A stretch of 64,000 nucleotides of DNA, from positions 1,364,101 through 1,428,100 of the forward strand of contig NC_003074.8 in assembly GCF_000001735.4 (NCBI RefSeq). The letters run 5' to 3'. Numbering within the stretch: the stretch's first letter is position 1; each line of letters starts with the position of its first letter. Source of the stretch: Arabidopsis thaliana. Its lineage: Eukaryota; Streptophyta; Magnoliopsida; Brassicales; Brassicaceae. The notes beneath the pieces are model-generated. The model had not been told where the DNA came from and ran no database searches. It saw only the letters and a program-made list of their open reading frames with translations. The position numbers and the translations under genes were made by a program. Below, piece after piece: positions 49,074-62,078 of the stretch.

Positions 49074-51464
49074 TCAGTCCTTACTCTTCTTTTTCTTCTC
49101 TTTCTTATCCTTCTTCTTGGCTGGTGTCTCCGTTGTTTCTTCTTCCTCATGCTTTCTCTTCTTCTTATTCTTCTTCTTCTCCTCCTTTGCAACCTCTACT
49201 ACGGCTTCAGTTTCTGCTTCAGCTTTCTTCTTCTTCTTTTTCTCTGATGGCTCTTCCTCTTCGGGTTTCTCTTCTTCTACCTTCTTCTTCTTTTTCTTAT
49301 CTTTCTTCTTTGATGGCTCCTCAGATTTAGCTGAGGTTTCCCCAAGAAGAGAATCTGCAGCAGTGTTGTAAGTCTGCACATAACAAAAAACAGTCAAGAT
49401 CACTTCATCATAATCCCAAGAACAAAGACAATATGTACACACATCCAAAATTAGAAGAAAAGATGATGAATCAAAAACAGAGAGAATGATCGTGACCTTA
49501 GCAGGAGTGATAAGACCGCCTGATCCCATCTTTTTATCCTTGTTATAGACTTCAATCTTAGGTTTGCCTTTAGATGAACCAGACAGACGACCTAAATCTT
49601 TTCCTTCAAGATTTCTCAACCGCGCTTCAAGCTGTGAGTTTTTAACACATATCAGAAACATCATCAGTTAAGAAGGAGGAAAAAAGATTGTTCAGAGAGA
49701 TACCAACAAGAGGAAAGCTATTGAAGAATTTTGTTACCTTAGCTCGGTTTTCAAGGCCCATAGTGTTATCTTGGCTATCACCAAGAGCATCAACCCTAAT
49801 AGCAAGAACAGTTTTAGCAGCTAAAGACCGCGAGATCTTTCCCTTGTGCTTTGGTGCTGCTTGACCAACCAGAGATGCGTGAAAAATCAAACCGTACTTG
49901 GGTGTGGCGTGTTTTGTCTTAAGAGCTCTAAAGAGAGCTTTTTCGGCTCCGAGTATCTGAACCGTGCTCCCAGGTTGCTTGGAGAGGTTCAATAAACTAC
50001 CTCCATGGGAAATAAGACGAGCACCAACAAGCTCTCCTACCAGGGCAGTCAGATTGGGAGCAATAGTGTTCATTCTGCTCTTTAGGTAATCGTAAAGCTG
50101 AGCTCTGTACTCAGAAAGAGAGAGAACCTGGTCACAGAGTTCACGGATGTGCAACAAGTCTAAGTCACTGACTTCTGTTCCCATGGATATCACAGCTGCG
50201 TCCTTAAGATCTGCCTCAATTTCATCTGCTAAGATCTACAATGAAACCAGAAACAGGAGAATATTAGGTCGTTAATCAAGGCGTTTGTTCATGGAAGCCT
50301 CTACACAGTTTACAAAATTGAAAGTTACCTCGGAGAAGTCTAGCTTAGCAGCATTAACTCGGTTTCCCATCAATTTAACAGATTTGGCATATAGGATATT
50401 GTCTGATATGATCTTAGCAAGCTCGGGAAAATGCCATCCATACCATTCTCTAACCCTCATGGCGTATGTGTTCAGCTCTTTGTCAAGATCATCAAGCAGA
50501 CCAATAGCTTGGATAATCATGGTATCCACCTGACAAAAACTAAACAGTTAGGAGATGCAAGAGAAGCAAAAACAAACACAGGAAACGTTTAATGTCGGAC
50601 AATCAAAGGCTAGTTCAATACAGAAGTTCCATAATTTAACACAAGTTAGCTTCGATCAATTAACAAATTCATATACTTCACATATCATATCACCAAATAA
50701 AAAGACCAATACAATTAGTCAGGAACCGAAGATACCTTGTCAGAACTAAACTTTAGCTTATATCTGGCGAGACTGTGAGACAGACCCAAGCTCATAGGAG
50801 CCAAGTCTTGATCACCCAACCCAGATATGAGTTCAGTAAACTGACTTCTAACACCACGTAGAAGCTCCATAACAGCATTGTTGTGAATGCAATCAATTTT
50901 CTGTATGAAATTAAGAACTTTCATTAGAAACAAAACACAGAGCAGACAGGAATATGGGTGTAATGATGGGAATTACAAACCAGTTTCTCCTTGATAACAT
51001 TCCCAAGCTTTGAATCAGCCACAGCCAAGGTTTCACCTTGACAATTAGCTTTCAAAAACTTGCGCAGACCTTTGCTTGGAGCTCCCTCCAGCAATTTAGC
51101 CACAGCTTCGAGAGCTTCAGATGTATTGTCAAACTTCTCAAAAGCTTTTAGCTTAACCATCTGGTACACCAATAAAAACATATGAGAAACTCAACACTAA
51201 ATCTAATTTTAGATGTTCTGAAACCACACTTGATGAAGAAGCAAAAAAATTACCTTTCGTGCTGAGTCTGGAGTGTCGAACTCTTTACACAAATCCTGCA
51301 AAAAAAAATAAAAAATAATCCATGAATACTTTTAGAGCCTTAAGGATAAGCAAAGAGAGTACAAAAGAATGAAGAGAACTCACCTCGACGTTAGCCATCT
51401 TTCCTTCATCTTTAACTTTAAAGAGGGCAAACCCCGCCGCTGTCTCGTATAGCACTAAGACCAT
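49074..51464 (-). CDS. NOP5-2: NOP58 (Nop5) box C/D snoRNP core protein
   Basis: Core protein of box C/D snoRNPs that guide 2'-O-methylation and processing of rRNA in the nucleolus. The start [17 protein letters not shown] at 51464 is the conserved N-terminus. Next comes NOP5NT, then a coiled coil ([17 protein letters not shown]), and the Nop domain with [37 protein letters not shown], here seen as [14 protein letters not shown] and [13 protein letters not shown], and [16 protein letters not shown]. The last two exons encode a Lys/Glu-rich tail ([15 protein letters not shown]-type) ending KKKKSKD, the usual nucleolar retention tail of NOP56/58. Seven or eight exons. Expected At3g05060. Confidence 0.95.
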
Positions 51465-51839
51465 CTTCACAAAACTCTTAAGCTGGACCTGAAGAGAAAA
51501 TTAAGACAACACTTAACTCAGAACAGTAAAGATACGTGTCCGAGTCACACTAATTAAACTAAAAGTTCGTTTTGAGATTAAAAACTAGCGAGAAACAGCA
51601 TTCCATATAAACCCTAATCCTACTTTTAGATCACATAAGAAATACAGGAGAAGAAAAAACAGAGAGATAAACTACAATAGCCTTAAAACTCTGTCCGAGT
51701 ATGAGTATTCGAAACTCCACAATCTCCAGCAAGAATGGAAAAGTGAAACACCGTGAAGAGAGAAGATGAGAGATATTAAATACCTGAAGAGTTAATCAAA
51801 GCAGCTGCGTGAGAGAGAGGAAGAAGATGAAGACGGAGA

Positions 51840-52130
51840 CGGACAATCACTTAGGGTTTTAAGAGTGTGTTGTTATAGCAGTTAAAGACGAGCCGAGCCT
51901 TCTTAAAACGCCGCGTATTGTAAGGGGTATTTCTATAACTTCCATAGTTAGGGTTTAGGTTTTAAGATTAATGGGCCTGACTGAATGGATATTTTAATCT
52001 GGCCCGTTTATAATATTAATACGTGGGCGTTTTATTGTTCTCTTCCCCCTTAATAGTTTTTCTTTTTTAATCCCTTTGTTTCTCTGTGGTATTCAACAAA
52101 TTTGTCTCGAATTTATAGAGCTCGAAGCTT
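51840..52130. promoter_or_regulatory. Divergent promoter of NOP58 and Cwf18 with telo-box and site II motifs
   Basis: Telo-box-type TTAGGGTTT at 51948-51956 and TTAGGGTTTT near 51852, with site II TGGGCC at 51972-51977. Telo-box plus site II is the known signature of Arabidopsis ribosome-biogenesis and translation genes, bound by TCP factors and associated with growth-linked expression. The two genes start in opposite directions from this short interval. Confidence 0.7.
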
Positions 52131-52379
52131 CAAGGTACGGTTTCAAATTTTCTCGTTGATTTTCTGGGTAGATAGCGTTTTCCATACTTCTCTTCAACTT
52201 TATTTCATAGTATAGCTCTGATTTTGCTAAAACTTCATCTGATTAGTTCCGTGGATCCTGAAAATCACGATTTTGCGTGTTGTTTAGGGTTATACTCTGT
52301 AGTTGTGTGATTAGTGTTTGAAGAAGCTGGGCTAGTGTTCGATGTTTACGTCGATAACCTAATTTTGCAGGAAGTTATA

Positions 52380-53433
52380 ATGGCTAGTGAAGATGAATCG
52401 ATTGAACAAAAAGCTGCTGCTCGTAAAGAGGCACTTAAAGCTCTAAGGGCAGCTCAGGAACTGTCTGAGACCAAGGAAGACGGAGAGGATGAAGCTGTCG
52501 AAGAAGAGTGAGTTTGCTTTGTTCTTTGCTTATTTTGTTTGTCTTGACTAGCACATGGAGTTGTTAATGTTGTGTGTTGGCTTTAGCATAACTAGGAGCT
52601 TCTCTTGTGCTTTGCTTCTCGCCTTTACTATCACTGTTTGTGAGAGAATCAATAATGGTGCTCTTGCAGCATCTGTTACCTAACAATTTTTTCCAATTTC
52701 AAGTTGCATTGTTGTGTATACTTTGCTTAGGTGGTTGGTTTTGTTGATTGATTATTCGAGGTAGATTCCCTTTTTATTCATATGAATTGTCTTTGATTTT
52801 ACAGTGGTCCAGCCATGAAGTTTAGAAACTATGTTCCCCAAGCTAAGGAGCTTCAGGATGGTAAACTAGCGCCACCAGAGCTACCCAAATTCGAAGATCC
52901 GATCGTTGCACTTCCACCTGCTGTAGAGAAGAAAGAGGTGTGTGTGACAGTTTTTCTTTTCTCTGTACAAGGATCACCAAAAGCGACTCTGTTTAGCATT
53001 GTTGTTTCCTTTACTTGTGCCTCTTAAGCTTACAAAAAATGTTATCATTGTAGGACCCATTTGTTAACATCGCTCCAAAGAAGCCAAACTGGGACCTCCG
53101 AAGAGATGTGCAGAAGAAGCTTGATAAGCTCGAAAGGCGGACTCAAAAGGCAATGCATAAACTCATGGGTAAGTGGCAACTGTATCTACATACTGATATC
53201 TTCTATGTAAGCTTGATAATTAAGACATTAGTCTGTGGTTCGTGAGTAAGTGAGTAACATTTCACTGAATCTGTTGGTAGTATGATACCAAATCATAGAA
53301 GTCCAAAATAGAGTGATCTGTTGGTGTTTGTTTATTATGGAACTAACACATGCACTTTCATCATCTAATTGCAGAGGAGCAAGAGAAAGAACGTGAGATG
53401 GCTGAAGCTGATGGTAACACCATAGAAAGTTGA
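52380..53433 (+). CDS. Spliceosome-associated Cwf18 family protein (CCDC12-like)
   Basis: Four exons, 52380-52507, 52805-52937, 53054-53168 and 53375-53433, give 144 residues. The N-terminus is an acidic coiled coil (EDESIEQKAAARKEALKALR). The conserved core follows: MKFRNYVPQAKEL, then DPFVNIAPKKPNWDLRRDVQ with KLDKLERRTQKAMHKLM, and an acidic tail ending GNTIES. The core is diagnostic of the cwf18 family, human CCDC12, found in activated spliceosomes with the NineTeen complex. A leader intron precedes the start codon. Shares its promoter with NOP58. Expected At3g05070. Confidence 0.92.
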
Positions 53434-54472
53434 AACCCAACGACGTCATCAAAGAAAGCCACCACTGAACAGTATATTCTACTCGATTTTGTTTAACTGT
53501 TAAAGCATTCGAAGTGAGTAGACCATGTAAAATCCTACAGCCATTGGCATAGACATAGTAGGTTTATCTTCTTGTGTGAATCAAAGAAAGTCGCAATTTA
53601 TTTCCGAGTAGAATTAAGTGCGGTCCGGTTTTTCTCTAAATTTGGTTCAACATCGGTGGTAATCTAGTTTGATCATTAATGGAACTGCGTTTTTTGGTTT
53701 GATTCGATTTACTGTGGTTTGATAAAGACATCCCAAACTAGAAACCAAAGTTTTGATTCGGGCTAGACGGGTTTAGTTTGGAGTCTGGGAAAACAACACA
53801 GAGAGCTTCTAAGACCTTTCTTCTCGGCATGTTGCTTCCACAGTGGGATGATGGAGTTTAGATACAATATTTGTTTATTAATACCGAACAATCAAAAATA
53901 GATACTAAGTTTTTTTGTTTTCCAAAGCTCAAACCTAATGTACAAATTCAGTAAAGCTTTCGACACCATCTCACCTAAATATCTTGGACCTTTATTGGTG
54001 CCCACTTCTCATGAATCCAAGCTCCAAAGAAGAGAAGCTAAGTAAACACTAGGCCAAGGTAAACCAAGATATATGCTTTTCGAAGGAACAAGCAATGAAA
54101 AGCTATAGACTTCCATGTGATTAAATGCACCAGCAGACAGATCCCAATCTGTAGAGCAATAAATGAATATGGTGATATTCAATTTCAAGGCTTCGATCAA
54201 CATAACATTATTGTTCCTATCATTTGTTTCAAACCAAAAAGAGCAATCTACAAAGGCTTTGGTATCAGGAGTTGTGAAAAAGCTCACATGAAAAATCTAC
54301 CAACTCAAGTATCTCTATTTTTCTTTCTGATGAAAATACCTAATATGAAATCACCTTCCCAAGTAAAAACTGTCAAGTAGATGGAGCCGCTCAATAAATT
54401 TTATCTTGACAACACACCAACATAATGCATTACCACAAGTTTTCACCTTTTTCTAATATTTTACCTCAAAAG
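53434..54472. other. Convergent trailers; unassigned sequence
   Basis: Trailer of Cwf18 to about 53600, then repeat-like GGTTTGAT/GGTTTAG words (53630-53790) suggesting an old transposon relic. Both strands are open near 54010-54380 (92 codons minus, 87 codons plus), but neither frame looks coding. The region may include the LRS1 trailer or a small unrecognised gene. Confidence 0.35.
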
Positions 54473-57400
54473 TTATCTAGCTATAGCCACTCTGTAGTTG
54501 AGAATCAGATCCTCAGGTTTCTTCCATACATATGCCCGTACAGTTGCTAAACTCATATCTGGAGATAAGACCTGAAATAATCACAGAGAAACAGCTCGTT
54601 CAGCCTCATACTGCAAACAGTTAATTGAAACCAGAAACAGGGCAATAGTTGGATCTCTTGAAGTCTGACTTGCCTGGCTATTACATAAGATCTCAATGGA
54701 AGGTCTAAGTTTCTGCCAAGGCTTTAATCCAGACTGTAACAATCCATTTCCTGAAAACAGTGGCTGAGGTTGTCCTCCTGAAACACTTGCTGCATCAATA
54801 GCTAGACTATCCAACGGATTGTCAAGGACCATCTTTTCCACAACGTAATTGGTAACCTACATAGACATTTAAGAAGCCATTGAATAACAGAGAGTGCAAG
54901 CAAAACTACAACTTAAAATTACAGATAAATGCACCTTGTGAACTCTTAAGATCCGGGGTGCACTAAGTTTCCCTAGTGTAACCACCTGCACCGATGAACC
55001 TTCACATGGATGCAGGAAGAAGCTTAATCTGTAAATTTGAAGAGCTTTCAAAGTCAGACATTTTATGAAAGAAGTTTTATCTATTTATAAAAAAATGTAA
55101 AAACATATGTGATGAAATTGCTAAAAGTCCAAACTATTTTTTTTTTTAGAGAACAAGGTACTGCCGAATACTTTGTATTTTCTCTAGGTGGAAGCCGATT
55201 GTTCAAGACAGCGTCCAAGCACCACAATGGGAAGTCCTTCTCATCTTCAGTTCCAGTAAACTCGGTTATCTTCTTCCTCCATGGTCCTCCTTGAGAACCC
55301 TCAGTTATGATGGAAGGAGGGGAGACGGAAGAAAACTCGAATGGAGGATACACCGGATCACTTGCAGCACTACTCTCTTCAGTTTTTGATGCACTTAGAT
55401 TTTTTTTGGTATCTTTTACAGATAAAGTATCTCCAGAGGCAAGAACTTGGGGTTTTGGTTTGTGTTTCTTCTTTGCCAGCCAGTGACCCAGCAGGCCTTT
55501 CAGTGTTTCACGAGCTAGATTAATCTACAAATCACAAGATCCAATGACAAAATTAGGTTTACTTTGACTAGGTTAGAGCAAACGAAAATCTAAAATATTC
55601 AATTATGGTGAACAGATTCAAATATTAATTGCATACAGAGATTTATTAGTATATGCAACAGTAAGATAATAATAAAATATCTGATTAGATTCAACATAAC
55701 TAAAATGCAGGCAATTAATCTACCTTATCATCTTCAGGTCGCCCAGAAACTTTAAGGTCTGCTGAATACATTTCAGCAGAGAAGCATTGTGGAGTCTCCA
55801 AATGTACAGATAAGCATCCAAGTCGTGTATCCACAGTAAACCACGATGGAATGCTTACCTAAGAAAGTAATATGAGCAATAAGTAAACAAACCTGCTAGC
55901 CTCACTAACGATAAATAAATTATAACCTTTGAAAATCGATCAAGAGACTTACCATCTCAAACAGTTCTTCTTTCTTCTCTTCAAATGAAATCTGTAACGA
56001 TGGGAACAGATATATTTCTCTGACTTAGTACTTCTCCATTTGCGTTTGGAGTTGAATATAAATAATATTCCAGAATTACAGCGGCAGATACATAAATCAA
56101 ATATCAGAAACTCAAAAAAGATGTCTATGTTCCATAAATACCTTTCCATAGTCCTCTACCACAACACCCCTAGTTATATCCCATAGTTTCACTGAGCCAG
56201 CTGCGTCCTGCAAAAGAAAAAACCAAACACATATCATTGACCCCTCTACAAAACTATCAATGGTGGTCTCTTACAAGAGCATTCAGAGAAATCTATTTTA
56301 CCTTGGTTAAAATTTGCCTTTTATTATTCAAAATCTCATGTTGCACAATCGGGTGAGTTCCTGGGACAGTTATTGACGGCTCCTTGTATGCAGGGGCCTG
56401 CAGACAAGTGAAAGTTAACCACACTGAATAAAAAAAGGTTCAACAGCAGCATTTACAGGAGGAAATTGTTTTGCTTACTGGATTTAGTCCTTCCAAAGAT
56501 ACCCTCGCCCTATTAAAAGACAAATTCCCAGCCAAGAAGGAGCCACCTCGTTGAAAGACCGTTTTAGGACTCTGTACTTCGGCAGGCCATCTCTCTACAG
56601 AGGAGTCTGTAGTTGCAACCCATATACTATTATCTTGCAACGCTAATTGTTGAATTGGATGTTCCTTAGTGCACAGCAAAACACTCTCCCTTGTTGCCAA
56701 GTCTGTCAAGTATAACTGACGGAAACATAACAGATAAATGAAATTAAAAAAGGAGGTTATACGCTGGAAGAAAACCAAAGAAAGAAACAAGTTTGGTGTC
56801 TACTCACACATTGGTCTCTTCCACCGCTATAAACATGACTAAATGATGGGTTGCATGCAAGCGCCCAAACAGAATCTGTATGCACCGCATAGGTATGAAG
56901 ACATCGCTGCTGACCTAGATCCCATAGTCTAAACATGAATTTAGAACCAGTTAGAACTGAAATGATTCAGCTATCATAGTTATGTACTAGTTAAGAAAAA
57001 TACAGACCTTATCATAGAATCAGACGACCCAGACAAGCAAAACCTGCAGTCTCAAGGTGAGAAACACGAGGAAACGCAAGTAAGTCAGAGAAAAAATAGG
57101 TACCAAAAGGCCCCAAAATAAACCATTGCTGGCATGTACAACTAAAAAAAAAAAAACAAGTTACCTGCCAGTTGAGTCCAGAAGCAGCACTCTAACATTA
57201 TCTGTATGCCCTCTCAGCTTCATACTCTTTGAACCGGTTCTAGGGTCCCAGACACGTAAAACCTGCAATAAATAAAAAAAACTTAGTTTTAAGAAATCAA
57301 AAACCCAAAAAAATTATCCGTTGTTGTTCTCAGGTATACTCTCTGCAACTTGGGAATGTACGAATACCTTTTCTGTTCCACCAGAAACGAGCATCGTTCC

Positions 57401-58623
57401 GGTATCATTCATCGCCAAAGCATACACAGACTCCTTATGGCCTTTCGCAATTGTTGGTGTGTACCCATGAGATGGAGATGACTGCACAGAGATATTGTTG
57501 CTTGAACCAACAGTTCTTAAACTTGTAACAGGACCATTTGCACCATTTGAAGAACTATCTTCATTAGCGTCATTAGGTTTGGTAACTGGTGACAAAGCAG
57601 CTTCAATATCCCATATAAAAACCTCCCCACCAAGGCCACCAGATGCAACAACATTATTCTAAAAGTTGTGAAATCAAGATAGAATCAGAATGCGACAATG
57701 AGAAGCACATATATCCTCAAAACTTGCACCACCATACCAATCAATTTTTTTCAGTGGGAACTATAAAGAAAAAAGCATGACAAATGAGAAATTACATTTT
57801 TTGCCGCAACTGCCAAACAAGTAACATAGTCAGAATGCTGACGGAGAGTCCTCGTACAGACTCCATCTGATAAACCGTCCCATGTCTAGATACAAAATAA
57901 TTAAGCCGCATTTAGAAACCAATATGGAATTACAAAAACAAAACAAAGTAAAATATTGGTTCGGCTAGCGAAACAAATTCACAAACCTTGACCGTAGTGT
58001 CTGAAGAACAAGAAACAAGAGTGCTCTCACCAGCCAGAGCAGCGTCGTTCACCTGACCAGTCAACATGGGGTTTGAAATTATTAGATGCACAATAGAACA
58101 GCATCCACCTCAGGAAACACAGGATCCTAATCACTGATCATCCCTATACAATTAAATTTCAGTGTCAAGAAAACTATATACCCAGTCAACATGAGACTCA
58201 AATGTAGCTGAGCAGAAGGTCGCATCCTCGTCAAATGCCCATCTCTTGAGTGTACCATCACGACTTCCAGTGAAGAGGTAGCTTTGATCATTAGAAACAG
58301 ACGACTTCAACACATCCAAGCAATTTATGCCAGCACAATGCTGCAGCTTGCAAATAACATAAGAAGAACATCATCAGGATTGAGTTGAGAAGGAGATGTC
58401 TTATAACTTCAAACTATTTCAAGTCATGTCTTAATGTATAATACGAAGGAACTAGAAAATAAATCAAACAAAGAGTAACACAACTCCTGATGGCAATAAA
58501 CCATATTGGTGTAAAAAAACTAACCTTTGTATCGTTGGCATCATTTAACACATAAGTAAGCTTTTTCTCTTTGCGAGTGCGAACAGAACCGCCATTACTG
58601 CCGGCACTTCCAACCCGGTGCAT
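54473..58623 (-). CDS. LRS1: WD40 repeat protein, WDR48/UAF1 type (lateral root stimulator 1)
   Basis: Multi-exon gene starting [20 protein letters not shown] at 58623 and ending NYRVAIAR at 54473. At least six WD repeats are visible on the N-terminal half, for example [20 protein letters not shown] followed by an SGG-type blade and an RVWDP end, [20 protein letters not shown], and the [10 protein letters not shown] blade. The second half holds the DUF3337 region of WDR48 proteins with [20 protein letters not shown] and [10 protein letters not shown], ending in the ubiquitin-like tail [20 protein letters not shown]. In animals WDR48/UAF1 activates USP1/USP12/USP46 deubiquitinases, so a similar partner role is likely. 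The name LRS1 (At3g05090) is from recollection. The leader has an intron near 58640-59190. Confidence 0.9.
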
Positions 58624-60054
58624 TTCAAATTATTCTGAAAGCCTGAAAGGAGAACCACAAAAGGGAAAAAACCAGCAAGTGAGGGACAAGCAATCTCTTC
58701 TTCAAGCAGACTAGTTATCATCATCATCCAAAACATAACAAGACCAAACCGAATATTGCTACTAAGAAAAAGCTGGTAGTAGTAGAGTGATAAGAACCTA
58801 AGGGACAGACATAGAGATCCAGCTGAGAGTAAGATTCTTTCTCTTCACGAGAATCTCAAATATTCCGGAAGAAAAAAAATCAACAATTATCCACATCGAA
58901 TAACAGCTGATAAGCTCCCAAAATCCTCCATTGACTCATCAAAAGGAAAATAGTCGGAAGAAGAAGATCAAAATCAAAAGGCCACACTCAATTGAGATAG
59001 ATTACAAAATCATCATCACTAGTCAGCTATAAGAAGACTCTTCAGTTTTGATCCATACACAGTACCCATCACCATTGAACATATACGATTAATTCAACTA
59101 CTTGCTCAATTTCTAACAGGAGAACAAAAACTGAACAATAACAACAACAAAAAAAAAGTGGAATCAGTCGTGTACGAAATCATCAACATACCTTTAAAAA
59201 TCTCAACTTCAGATGAAATCGATGATAGTAACAAGGTGATTCAGCAACCCAAAACACACAGAGAGAAACCCTAGAATCGCTCGTTGGGGGCGGGAGTGAA
59301 TAACGAGATTTGGGAATCGGATTGATCTAGAAAGTCGAAAGTTTTTAGCACAAATTTGGAAATTATGAGCAAAATTTAATTTAAGAGTCAAGAAGGACAA
59401 ACAAAAAAGAGCAGCCTTTTTCCAAAGGCGTGATGGCGTTTGGAGAATTGGAAGAAGAAGACGAAGAAGAAGAAGAAACAAAAAAAAAAAAGTGTTTTTT
59501 TTTCCTTAAGAAACACAAACTCTTCTCTCAAAGGCTCTCGAGCGAGACTTGGTAAAATCAGCCCATAGAGGACAAAATTGCGTTTAGTAAATAAAATCGA
59601 AATAGTGTTTGGGATTGGATAAGATTATATCAAAATCCTCTTGTATTTTCTTATTGGATAAGTGACATAATTTTTGACCTCACACAAAAATTAGCTATTG
59701 AGATTTAATAAATTTATGCTAAAACCACAAATAATCCTTAACAAAAATTTATGCATTTTCTTTTCATTTGTATTTTAGTAATAATCATTCACTTGTTTAA
59801 AGTCACATATATTCTTCTAATTAACACATCTCATATTCCAGCTAATATTGTTAGAAAGAAAAAAGGATTACTTGGTTGACAAAAAAAAGGAAAACTTTTG
59901 ACAGTTTAACCGTTGATCGTGCAATGACCATGTTTGATTAGAGTAAAACTAAATATTGACAATACTATAATTGGTAAACGAACTCATTTCCACTCACTAG
60001 TTTCCTTAAGCGACCAGAGACACACTGAGATCTCTCCTCTTTCTGTCTTCACCA
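58624..60054. other. LRS1 leader/promoter and intergenic DNA
   Basis: LRS1 5' leader to about 59480, including a GAAGAAG run (59450-59478). 59570-60054 is the promoter region of the methyltransferase gene with a CT-rich leader. No other gene supported. Confidence 0.6.
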
Positions 60055-61567
60055 ATGGCGTTTTCCTCCTCTTCTTCTTCTCCGGCGATGCAGAAAGGAA
60101 TCTTTGTCTCCATGCCTGTACTTGTTCTCACCGTTTCCTTTGTAGCTGCTGTCTTCTTCCTCCTCTCTTCTTCTTTCTCCTCTTGCTCCTGTCCTGAAGC
60201 TTTATCTTCTTCCCCGACCGACGCCGTTGAAGCTTCTGTCGGTGGAAGCGGTGGTGATGTGAGATTTGAGGACAGGATATCTCCGACGCAGGATGATATT
60301 GAGTGGGTTAGAGATCTGATTAGATCCAACGGTTTGCATATGCAGAAGAATGAGCTTCGTAAAGGGATTAATCCTCGCACTAGAGATCAACAACTTGCAG
60401 ATCTGATACAGTAATCACCTTCTCAAAAAATCTTTTTTTTTTACTTCCTCTCTATTGTCTGAGCTTCAAGCTCCTTTATTGTTGGAAACTTGAGTGGCTA
60501 GTAATTGTCTTCAGGTTCCATTTGATGTTAGCTTAGTGCTTAAAGTTTGGTTATTGCTAAATCCATCTCTAAATTTCGGAACAAAAAGATGGAATTGAAG
60601 ATATATGTATGTGAAATTCACTAGCTATATGGCTTCATTCCTCTTTAAGTGATTAGAAAGTGACATTGTTCTCAGCTTTTGAATCCATATCTGTGAGGTA
60701 ATCTGATTGCTGCTTAAAGATTTAGCTGTGGATTGTATTGTTGTTATAGAATTGTTTCATCAATGTAGGCTCTTTGATGAGATCCTATTACGTTCTGCTC
60801 TTTTCTTGATTCTTAATAGTCACTGACTTTGCTTAACCAGTAGTTAAATAATCATTTCCCGTTCTGTTTTTATAATCTGAAGACTTGAGCTTTCTCTGTG
60901 TTGGAAAATCAGGTACAAGGGTATATCCCATTACGAAGGAGATGAAGCAAACAACCACACAGCTCTTCCATGTCCTGGTGAGTTACTAGTTGAGCAGCAT
61001 CACAGCAACTATGGTGAACCTTGGGCAGGTGGGCGCGATGTATTCGAGTTCTTAGCTGAATCATCCAGTCTTAAACCAAACTCTCGTGTTCTAGAAATTG
61101 GATGTGGCACGTTACGCGTGGGTTTGCATTTCATTCGCTATCTTAGTCCCCAACATTTTCACTGCCTTGAAAAGGACGAGCTTTCTCTAATGGCTGCTTT
61201 GAGGTACGAGCTTCCATCACAAGGACTTCTACATAAACGACCTCTTATAGTCAGAGGCGATGATATGGAATTCAGCAAGTTTGGTTCAGATACAGCCTAT
61301 GATCTGATATACGCAAGTGCAGTCTTTCTCCACATGCCTGATAAACTCGTGTGGACTGGACTCGAAAGATTAGTAGACAGGTTAAAACCTTACGACGGGA
61401 GAATCTTCGTGTCACATAACGTAAAGTTTTGTTCACGGTTAGGACAAGACAAGTGTTCTCAGAAGCTAGCAAGTTTAGGACTTGAGTATCTTGGAAAACA
61501 AACACATGATAGCTTGCTGTTTAATCACTATGAGATCTGGTTCGGGTTTAGACGGTTTAAAACATAA
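60055..61567 (+). CDS. Membrane-anchored SAM-dependent methyltransferase-like protein
   Basis: Two exons, 60055-60410 and 60913-61567, give 336 residues. Residues ~15-42 (GIFVSMPVLVLTVSFVAAVF) form a signal anchor, followed by a Ser/Cys-rich linker, so the catalytic part probably lies in the secretory pathway lumen or outside. The SAM-binding motif I reads VLEIGCGTLRVGLHFIRYL, with GxGxxxxG spaced as in class I enzymes. A later motif, YDLIYASAVFLHMP, fits motif post I. The C-terminus ends WFGFRRFKT. Substrate unknown. Expected At3g05100. Confidence 0.85.
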
Positions 61568-62078
61568 AGCCGCCAGTTGAAGTATTATCTTGAGTGTGTT
61601 TCGCTTTTCTCTACACGCCATTGCTCTCCATTGTCTGTAGATTGGATCAAGACTTGAAGAAGGTTCAGAAGTTGTTTTGGTGAACAAAAGGAAAGAATCT
61701 CTACAAAAGCTGTGGATTAGAAAGTTTGTTCTGTATCAGTTACTTTAATTTTTGTGTTTGTGGTCAGAGAGATACATGTATTGTTAATATACAGTAGTAG
61801 CCAAATGATATAAGAGATGAGGCTAGATTCTTTTGTTTGTAACCAAAGACAAATTCTTTTTCATATCTTAAAACTTGTTACTACTTGTTTGTTTGCCAGT
61901 AATTTGACATAATCTCAACAATAATACTGCAAAAAAAAAGAAAATTTCACCTGATATTAGCATTCAAGAGACAAAGACATGTCCTAAAGGATCACAGTAC
62001 CATTTTCTGCAACAAGAAGTAGAAAATACGACATACTAGAAGAACTAAGACCATCAGACCCACAAATATAGACCACCC
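61568..62078. other. Convergent trailers
   Basis: 3' trailer of the methyltransferase gene and that of the minus-strand DUF3444 copy. A poly-A-rich run lies near 61930-61945. No other feature. Confidence 0.6.

Noticed and set aside
49117-49371. Open plus-strand frames rich in Ser/Phe opposite the NOP58 tail
   Set aside because: They are the antisense of the Lys/Glu-codon repeat of NOP58 and reflect GAA/AAG codon bias, not a gene.
49632-49740. TGATGA (minus strand) in a NOP58 intron as a possible box C of an intronic snoRNA
   Set aside because: No correctly spaced box D with terminal stem could be found; the nearest CTGA is only about 10 nt away.
60006-60380. 124-codon minus-strand frame opposite the methyltransferase exon 1
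   Set aside because: It is a shadow of a Ser-rich coding exon with no independent signals.
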